Source: Bacteroidota bacterium (lineage in GTDB: Bacteria > Bacteroidota > Bacteroidia > AKYH767-A > OLB10). From it: a stretch of 64,000 nucleotides of DNA. Every line of letters begins with the position of its first letter. Positions within the stretch are counted from its first letter, which is position 1. The translations under genes were made by a program, and so were the position numbers. The notes under the pieces were generated by a model, which saw nothing but the letters and a program-made list of their open reading frames with translations, had not been told where the DNA came from and did no database searches. The stretch lies in the NCBI GenBank assembly GCA_016709725.1, contig JADJMG010000006.1, positions 186,001 through 250,000 on the forward strand, in the 5' to 3' direction. Below are positions 58,772 to 64,000 of this stretch, piece after piece.

Positions 58772-59965
58772 TCAAATTCTCCCCAAACTCTCCCCCAAAT
58801 ATTCATACTGCTCCATCGAATTATAAGCTTGCACCGAAATTCTCAATAGTAATTTTGGATTATTTTTATCAAAGTAAAACACCGGAACTTGAATTTTATA
58901 TTCGTCCATGAGTCTCTGTTTTAACGGCGTGATCATATTGAAAAATTTAACAGGTGCTTTTGCATCATACTGCACTGGAATACTTGCCAAATGTCCAATC
59001 ATGCTTTCGGGAGTAGGGATTTCAATTTTAAGTTTTGCGCAAATTAATTTTCTGGCGGCTAAACAAAGTTCTCTGTTGTTTTTTCGAAGCGCTTCCCATG
59101 TTCCATAAATTGTTTCCATGAAATGTATACTATCCTTTAAGAGTAAATAAGAGCTATAGTCGTCCGTTCCAGGCCATGCAAACTGTGCACTCCAGTGCGC
59201 ATCCGTTCCCTCGTATAAATCGTTGTAATGCGAAATTTGTAACGGACGAATTTTATGCTGTTTGACTTTTCGTACATGCATCAATGCTGAACCGCGCGGA
59301 CTACAAATCCATTTGTGACCATTACCAATATAGTACCTGGCACCTAAACTTTCAATATTTAAATCAATCATTCCGGGAGCATGCACACCATCAATGAGTA
59401 CTTCAATTCCTCGGGATTCTAACTCTTGTGTAAGTTTTTCAACAGGAAAAATTATGCCGGTGGCAGAGGTGATATGATCCAGCAAAACAAATTTAGTTTT
59501 ACTCGTTACTTGATTTAAAATAGCATTCGTAATTTCATTTTCACTTGAAATGGGAAAAGGAATTTCAGCAATCACCAATTTGCATTTATGTTTTTCGGCA
59601 TAATGTCTTAATACATTTACGCAAGCACCATAAGCATGACTATGGGTTAATATTTCATCTCCTGGTTCAAAGGTGAGTGAATTCAAAATGGTATTCGCTC
59701 CTGAAGTAGTATTTTTCATCAACACTAAGTCATTCGAATTACATCCAACAAATTGCGCTAGTGCATTTTTGTTTTCCATGTAACCTTTTTCAAAATCATT
59801 TACCAATTCCTTAATAGGATCTTTCTCTGTGCGGGTTTTAATTTCCGTTTGCAAATCAAGAATAGCCGTCGGACAAGATCCAAAGGAACCATGATTCAGA
59901 AAAACTATATTCTTATCGTGATTCCAATGTTTTTCATGAATGGAGTAGGGTGGAAGTGGGAGCAT
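58772..59965 (-). CDS. Class V PLP-dependent aminotransferase (isopenicillin N epimerase-like)
   Basis: 397 residues. It starts MLPLPPYSIHEKHWNHDKNI, with FLNHGSFGSCP near 24, the LVLMKNTTSGANTIL cofactor loop, DEILTHSHAYGACVN, ITSATGIIFPVEKL, LIDGVHAPGMIDL and the lysine-bearing YIGNGHKWICSPRGSALMHV near 225. The family includes isopenicillin N epimerases, cysteine desulfurase-like enzymes and many uncharacterised aminotransferases. It should act on an amino acid in the cytoplasm. Confidence 0.9.
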   Translation of the reverse strand: MLPLPPYSIHEKHWNHDKNIVFLNHGSFGSCPTAILDLQTEIKTRTEKDPIKELVNDFEKGYMENKNALAQFVGCNSNDLVLMKNTTSGANTILNSLTFEPGDEILTHSHAYGACVNVLRHYAEKHKCKLVIAEIPFPISSENEITNAILNQVTSKTKFVLLDHITSATGIIFPVEKLTQELESRGIEVLIDGVHAPGMIDLNIESLGARYYIGNGHKWICSPRGSALMHVRKVKQHKIRPLQISHYNDLYEGTDAHWSAQFAWPGTDDYSSYLLLKDSIHFMETIYGTWEALRKNNRELCLAARKLICAKLKIEIPTPESMIGHLASIPVQYDAKAPVKFFNMITPLKQRLMDEYKIQVPVFYFDKNNPKLLLRISVQAYNSMEQYEYLGESLGRI

Positions 59966-60092
59966 GTTTTTAGTAATTAAATCAAAGATAATTGGAATTC
60001 ATTAATGATAATGAAACGTTGATTTCTTATGAACTATTAGCTCAATAGTATCATTAATAATATTTGATCTTAGACAGATTGATAAAATGGAA

Positions 60093-60111
60093 CCTGCCTG
60101 CTGCAGGCAGG
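60093..60111. repeat. 19-bp perfect palindrome, CCTGCCTGCTGCAGGCAGG
   Basis: A 9-bp stem with one central base. Its right half GCAGGCAGGCGC also occurs near 7044. It lies in a 273-bp gap without a gene, followed by GATGACACGGAAAAATAGG and ATTTACACGGATTTTTTC, which look like diverged direct repeats. Confidence 0.75.
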
Positions 60112-60206
60112 CGCTGATGACACGGAAAAATAGGATTTACACGGATTTTTTCATTGAATACGCTGCTGCCGTTGCTTGACGCTGTTATCGTTGCGTTTAA
60201 ATTCGT

Positions 60207-60214
60207 TATCTTTG
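60207..60214 (+). promoter_or_regulatory. Predicted -7 element of the RlmL-like gene
   Basis: TATCTTTG matches TAnnTTTG exactly. It lies 24 bp before the TTG start at 60239, which argues against starting translation further upstream at 60176. No good -33 TTG is seen at the usual spacing. Confidence 0.45.
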
Positions 60215-60238
60215 TCGACAATAAATACTCCCACCCCC

Positions 60239-61462
60239 TTGTCAGATCTCAACCTTGTCGTTTCCACCTATGCCGGACTCGAGGACATCCTCGCCGAAGA
60301 AATTCATGCTCTCGGTGGTCGTGAAATTGAAGTGCATACCCGTGCGGTTTCTTGTATTGGCGATAAAGGCTTTATGTACAAAGCAAATTTTTCTTTGCGC
60401 ACGGCCTTAAAGGTGATGGTGAAGCTATCTTCTTTTCCAATCCATACTGTAGTGGATTTGTATGATGGTGTTGCAGCTGTTGATTGGACACAATTCATGA
60501 AGCTAGAGCAAACTTTTGCTGTGCGTTGTATTTTAAATTCTGATCTCTTCGACAATAATTTGTATCCAGCGCTTAAAGCAAAGGATGCTATCGCGGATCA
60601 GTTTAGAAAAAATCAAGGATCACGTCCCAACGTGGAAAAGAATGATCCCGACTTGGAAGTAGTGGTTTTTATTTCTGGTGAAAAATGTCAGTTGTTGATT
60701 AATTCATCTGGTACATCCTTGCATCAACGTGGCTATCGCAAAGAAGTAGATAAAGCACCGCTAAGTGAAGTGATGGCGGCTGGTATTATTATGCTGAGTG
60801 GTTGGGAACCTCATATTCCGCTAATAGATTTTATGTGTGGCTCCGGAACGATTCCCATTGAAGCAGCATTGATAGCCGCTAGAATCCCACCAGGAACTTT
60901 TCGTAAGTCTTTCGCTTTTGAAAAGTGGCTCGACTTCGACGAGGAATTGTTTAAACTCATTCGCGAAAAGCAATTGGAACGAATCGTAGAATCAGAAGTA
61001 AAAATTTATGCAAACGAATTAAATCGATATGTGTTTTTAAAGGCTATCGAAAATGTGGAGTCGGCAGGTGTAGAGGATATGGTGAAATTGTCGTGCGGCG
61101 ATTTTCGTGATTTTGAACACGAAGAAAAGAGAGCATTCATTATCATCAATCCACCCTACGGAGAGAAATTGGAAGTGGATGATTTAGAAAAATTATATGC
61201 GGCCTTAGGCGAGCGTTTAAAACATCATTATGCGGGTTGTAAAGCATGGATCTTTACAGGGAGTCCCGAAGGTGCGAAAGCCATTGGATTACGGCCTAAC
61301 CGTAAGATGAAGCTCTTCAACGGACCTCTTGAATGTCGTTTGCTCGGGTATGATTTGTTTGAGGGAAAAAAGAGTGAGCGCTATTTGAAAAATCAAGTGA
61401 CAGAAGAGAAAGAAAAGAATCAAAATCAAGATTCAGAAGATATACAAAGTAAAGAAGAATAA
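60239..61462 (+). CDS. 23S rRNA guanine methyltransferase, RlmL/RlmK-like (THUMP and UPF0020 domains)
   Basis: The TTG at 60239 is taken as the start because SDLNLVVSTYAGLEDILAEE is the usual N-terminus and a promoter-like element lies just upstream; the open frame could run back to 60176. The protein of about 407 residues has a ferredoxin-like/THUMP domain (about 10-160), then FMCGSGTIPIEAALIAARIPPG near 205 and the N-methyl catalytic FIIINPPYGEKLEVDDLEKL near 310. RlmL makes m2G2445 in the large-subunit rRNA; relatives in this phylum are one-domain versions without the RlmK half. The Glu/Lys/Gln-rich end is disordered. Confidence 0.85.
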   Translation: MSDLNLVVSTYAGLEDILAEEIHALGGREIEVHTRAVSCIGDKGFMYKANFSLRTALKVMVKLSSFPIHTVVDLYDGVAAVDWTQFMKLEQTFAVRCILNSDLFDNNLYPALKAKDAIADQFRKNQGSRPNVEKNDPDLEVVVFISGEKCQLLINSSGTSLHQRGYRKEVDKAPLSEVMAAGIIMLSGWEPHIPLIDFMCGSGTIPIEAALIAARIPPGTFRKSFAFEKWLDFDEELFKLIREKQLERIVESEVKIYANELNRYVFLKAIENVESAGVEDMVKLSCGDFRDFEHEEKRAFIIINPPYGEKLEVDDLEKLYAALGERLKHHYAGCKAWIFTGSPEGAKAIGLRPNRKMKLFNGPLECRLLGYDLFEGKKSERYLKNQVTEEKEKNQNQDSEDIQSKEE

Positions 61463-61479
61463 TTTAAATTGTTCCATAA

Positions 61480-61524
61480 AAAAAGAGGAGTCTTCAAAGC
61501 AATGCTTTAAAGACTCCTCTTTTT
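61480..61524. terminator. Bidirectional rho-independent terminator
   Basis: AAAAAGAGGAGTCTT (61480-61494) and AAGACTCCTCTTTTT (61510-61524) form a perfect 15-bp stem, with an inner AAAGC-AAT-GCTTT pair in the loop. It separates convergent genes. Confidence 0.93.
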
Positions 61525-61543
61525 AATTTTTATCAGCTAACTA

Positions 61544-62362
61544 TTAATCTTTGTCAAGAATATTGGCATCAACTAAAATTCTTCCGCAGTGTTCGCAAAC
61601 AATTACTTTTTTGCGTTGACGAATATCCAATTGACGTTGTGGTGGAATTTTATTGAAACAACCTCCGCAAGCATCACGAGTGATAGATACTACACCTAAA
61701 CCATTGATTGCATTTTCACGAATACGCTTGTAAGCCGATAATAAACGAGCTTCAATGATATCGGATGCTTTGTTGGATTCAGTAGATAATTCTAACTCTT
61801 CTTTCTCCGTCTCCGCAATGATGGAATCTAACTCACTTTTCTTGTTTGTTAAATCAATTTTGCGTCCTTCTAAAGTAGATTCAGAAGCATCTAAAATTTG
61901 CTTCTTAGCCGCTAAATCAGCAGTGTATTCTTTAATGCGCTTTTCACACAATTGAATTTCCAATTGCTGATATTCTAATTCTTTGTTTAAAGAATCAAAT
62001 TCGCGATTGTTTTTAACTGCGTTTTGTTGCGTCTGGTATTTTTTAATTAACGCTTGTGAATCTTTAATCGAATTTTTCTTAGCCTTGATTTGGTCATCAA
62101 TAGCTTTTACTTCTTCCGCATAATTGTTGATTCGCGTTTGTAAACCTGCAATCTCATCTTCCAAATCACTCACCTCCATCGGTAACTCACCGCGAGTGAT
62201 GCGAATGCGATCAACCTGACTGTCGATTAATTGTAATTGATACAATGCACGAAGCTTGTCTTCGATGGTGTTATCACCTTTGTCAATGTGTCGAACTATG
62301 GGCGTAGGCTTTTTGGGAGCTTCAGCAACTGGTACTTCTTCTTTTATTTTTTTAGCAGCCAT
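61544..62362 (-). CDS. Zinc-ribbon coiled-coil protein (CT398-like)
   Basis: 272 residues. A Lys/Pro-rich head is followed by a long coiled coil (about 35-205: QLQLIDSQVDRIRITRGELP, LEDEIAGLQTRINNYAEEVK, QQLEIQLCEKRIKEYTADLA). A C4 zinc ribbon ends it, CGGCFNKIPPQRQ and VCEHCGRILVD. The family (C4-type zinc ribbon, CT398/DUF164) is common in Bacteroidota; a structural or tethering role is suggested, and the exact function is not settled. It lies 2 bp from the NIF3 gene on the same strand, so they are cotranscribed. Confidence 0.88.
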   Translation of the reverse strand: MAAKKIKEEVPVAEAPKKPTPIVRHIDKGDNTIEDKLRALYQLQLIDSQVDRIRITRGELPMEVSDLEDEIAGLQTRINNYAEEVKAIDDQIKAKKNSIKDSQALIKKYQTQQNAVKNNREFDSLNKELEYQQLEIQLCEKRIKEYTADLAAKKQILDASESTLEGRKIDLTNKKSELDSIIAETEKEELELSTESNKASDIIEARLLSAYKRIRENAINGLGVVSITRDACGGCFNKIPPQRQLDIRQRKKVIVCEHCGRILVDANILDKD

Positions 62363-62364
62363 TT

Positions 62365-63462
62365 TTAGTGGTAGTAAATTGGATTGGTGTTTGTCTCCGT
62401 GAATAGGACGGCAAAGGTAGTGAATTTTTCCCTTAGGTAATCACCAATTAGGTTGATTGTAAATTGCTCAGTTTCAAAGTGTCCAATGTCTGCGATGATG
62501 ATTTTGTCTTCAGCATCAAAGAACTGATGGTATTTGAAGTCGGCAGAGAGGAATAGATCCGCTTTGGCTTTTTTGGCTTCATTGAGCAAGAAACTCCCTG
62601 ATCCTCCGCAAACTGCAACGGTTTTAATCTCTTTCTTGATAATGGCTGTATGTCGAATTACTTTAGCATTCATTCGGTCTTTGATTAAATCCAAAAAAGC
62701 TCCTGTTTGCATGGGTTTTTCCAGCTCGCCTACCATACCCGCACCGATGTGAGCATGTAGATTTGTCAAAGAGTAGATATCGTAGGCTACCTCTTCATAC
62801 GGATGAGCCCCCTTCAAAGCCGAAATAATCTCCATTTCTTTCCAGCTTGGAAAAATGACTTCAATGCGTTCTTCTTTTTCCAAATGCCGCTCTCCTTTTT
62901 GACCAACATAAGGGGTACTTGCTGCATTACCCTTGAAACTTCCATCTCCCGATACACTAAAGCTACATTCACTGTAATTTCCAATTTGCCCAGCACCTGC
63001 ATTGAAAATTGCATTTTTTATCGCTCTTGCCGAGGCTAATGGTGCAAAGGTGACCAGCTTTTTTAACTGATTTCCCATGGGTGCCAAGATGCGTGTTTTT
63101 TGTATGCCCAATTGCTCACAAATTTTAGCATTTACGCCTTGAGCTACATTATCCAAATTGGTGTGAATAGCGTAAATAGCGATGTTATTTTGTATGGCTT
63201 TGATGATGACACGCTCAATATAAGTGCTGCCCGTAATTTTTTTTAATCCTGAAAAAACAATGGGATGATGAGCAATTACCAAATTACATTTTCTTCGAAT
63301 GGCTTCGTCAATGACCGATTCAGTAGAGTCTAAACAAATTAATGCAGCCTGAATTTGCATGGATGGATCTCCAGTAATCAATCCTGAATTATCGTACGAT
63401 TCCTGCAAACGCAGTGGGGCTAAGCGCTCTAATTCTTGAATAATGTCTTTAAGTGGAAGCAT
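62365..63462 (-). CDS. NIF3-like dinuclear metal-centre protein
   Basis: 365 residues from ATG 63462, at MLPLKDIIQELERLAPLRLQ; a TTG at 63483 would add seven residues. Metal-binding stretches are LVIAHHPIVFSGLKKITGST, AIYAIHTNLDNVAQGVNAKI and, near the end, SADFKYHQFFDA and IADIGHFETEQF. The middle third (about 130-235) is the inserted PII-like domain typical of this long form. The family is nearly universal and its role is not fixed. It is cotranscribed with the zinc-ribbon gene. Confidence 0.9.
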   Translation of the reverse strand: MLPLKDIIQELERLAPLRLQESYDNSGLITGDPSMQIQAALICLDSTESVIDEAIRRKCNLVIAHHPIVFSGLKKITGSTYIERVIIKAIQNNIAIYAIHTNLDNVAQGVNAKICEQLGIQKTRILAPMGNQLKKLVTFAPLASARAIKNAIFNAGAGQIGNYSECSFSVSGDGSFKGNAASTPYVGQKGERHLEKEERIEVIFPSWKEMEIISALKGAHPYEEVAYDIYSLTNLHAHIGAGMVGELEKPMQTGAFLDLIKDRMNAKVIRHTAIIKKEIKTVAVCGGSGSFLLNEAKKAKADLFLSADFKYHQFFDAEDKIIIADIGHFETEQFTINLIGDYLREKFTTFAVLFTETNTNPIYYH

Positions 63463-63522
63463 TTTGGCTGTATAAGGAGTCAAATTTACACAATGAGTTG
63501 GGATTATGATTAATTTTGACCC

Positions 63523-64000
63523 ATGCGAATGCTCTTGCTTCCCTTCAGTTGGATCTATGGAATGATCATTCGTATTCGTAACTGGGCTTTCGACGTTGGT
63601 TGTTTAAAATCTACCTCTTTTAACGTTCCCATTATCAATATTGGCAATTTATCGGTGGGTGGAACGGGTAAATCTCCGATGGGATTGTACCTCGCTAAAT
63701 TACTTTCAAGTAAGTATAAAGTCGCCATTTTAAGTCGAGGTTATGGACGCGTTACTAAAGGTTTTATATGGGTTACTCCAAAGAGTACCGCTCGTGAAGT
63801 GGGCGACGAACCCTTGCAATATTTTCTTTCTGGACTTCCTTTGATGGTTGCTGTATGTGAAAAGAGAGTAGACGGTGTGAATGAATTACTGAAGAGTAAA
63901 AATCCACCCGAGGTAATTATTTTGGATGATGCTTTCCAACATCGATATATTAAACCCGGATTTAACATCCTTTTAAGCGACATGAGTCAACCTTTTTATG
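63523..64000 (+). CDS. lpxK: Tetraacyldisaccharide 4'-kinase (lipid A), 3' end cut by the window
   Basis: The ATG at 63523 starts 159 visible codons, and the frame is still open at the window end. Motifs are INIGNLSVGGTGKSPM (the P-loop, about 40-54), LSRGYGR near 72, EVGDEPLQYF near 93 and ILDDAFQHR near 140, all typical of LpxK. The N-terminus (LLLPFSWIYGMIIRIRN) is a membrane anchor. The enzyme phosphorylates the lipid A disaccharide at the cytoplasmic face of the inner membrane. It fits the LPS heptose kinase further upstream and a Gram-negative outer membrane. Confidence 0.93.
   Translation, partial: MRMLLLPFSWIYGMIIRIRNWAFDVGCLKSTSFNVPIINIGNLSVGGTGKSPMGLYLAKLLSSKYKVAILSRGYGRVTKGFIWVTPKSTAREVGDEPLQYFLSGLPLMVAVCEKRVDGVNELLKSKNPPEVIILDDAFQHRYIKPGFNILLSDMSQPFY

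Noticed and set aside
60176..60238. N-terminal extension of the RlmL-like gene
   Set aside because: A promoter-like TATCTTTG lies inside it, and family members start near SDLNLVV.
1..64000. tRNA or rRNA genes
   Set aside because: I found no cloverleaf with a CCA-type end or conserved rRNA block in the gaps by eye; a covariance-model scan would settle it.

Overview
This is a chromosomal stretch from a member of the Bacteroidota. Coding DNA is AT-rich. Several promoters fit the Bacteroidota form TTG-N17-21-TAnnTTTG. Secreted proteins end in type IX secretion (T9SS) sorting domains, the T9SS gene porT sits next to the menaquinone methyltransferase gene, and there are TonB-dependent receptor, PD40, DUF2911, DUF4476 and DUF4159 proteins of the kind common in this phylum. 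I cannot place it below phylum. I recognise no tRNA, rRNA, CRISPR array, prophage, insertion sequence or defence island.

Layout. 1-7 kb: envelope genes (flippase-like membrane protein, GT2 glycosyltransferase, TPR/PD40 lipoprotein-like protein), a DEDDh exonuclease and a large LRR-like T9SS cargo. 7-16 kb: GT2 fusion protein, recR, a sodium:solute symporter, an NfeD-type protease, a LysM/double-psi-barrel protein and a B12-radical SAM (DUF4080) enzyme. 16-32 kb: a large VPS10/PKD T9SS cargo, proline dehydrogenase, aroB-aroA, small secreted proteins, an FAD oxidoreductase and the tight cluster heptose kinase-menG/ubiE-porT. 32-46 kb: an aminotransferase, methylmalonyl-CoA mutase, a FtsB/DivIC-like divisome protein, an ABC permease with a LolA-like protein, a PadR-PspC regulatory pair, trmN6-like and saccharopine dehydrogenase-like genes. 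46-64 kb: pckA, rsmE, DUF4159, a three-gene TonB-receptor locus, three T9SS cargo proteins, a class V aminotransferase, an RlmL/K-like methyltransferase, a zinc-ribbon coiled-coil protein, a NIF3 protein and the start of lpxK.

Two features stand out. First, 12 genes carry about 16 small indels, nearly all in homopolymers, that break or locally shift the reading frame. In every case the missing part of the protein is present in the next frame. They hit housekeeping genes (aroA, rsmE, the heptose kinase, methylmalonyl-CoA mutase) as well as accessory ones, so uncorrected sequencing indels are the simplest explanation. Real decay remains possible for a few, notably the NTF2-like gene. I annotate the reconstructed extents. 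Second, intergenic spaces are packed with short repeats: 7-8 bp tandem arrays in several unrelated sequences, a dispersed GCGCCTTTGCG family, perfect small palindromes and an 82-83 bp tandem repeat. A 48-bp repeat sits just after the stop codons of two adjacent genes.

I found no convincing new multi-gene system. The best leads are the PadR operator overlapping its own promoter, the TonB-receptor triad, the repeat families, a stand-alone GldM-C-like protein, and a leader-like pair of alternative hairpins followed by an aborted three-codon reading frame.
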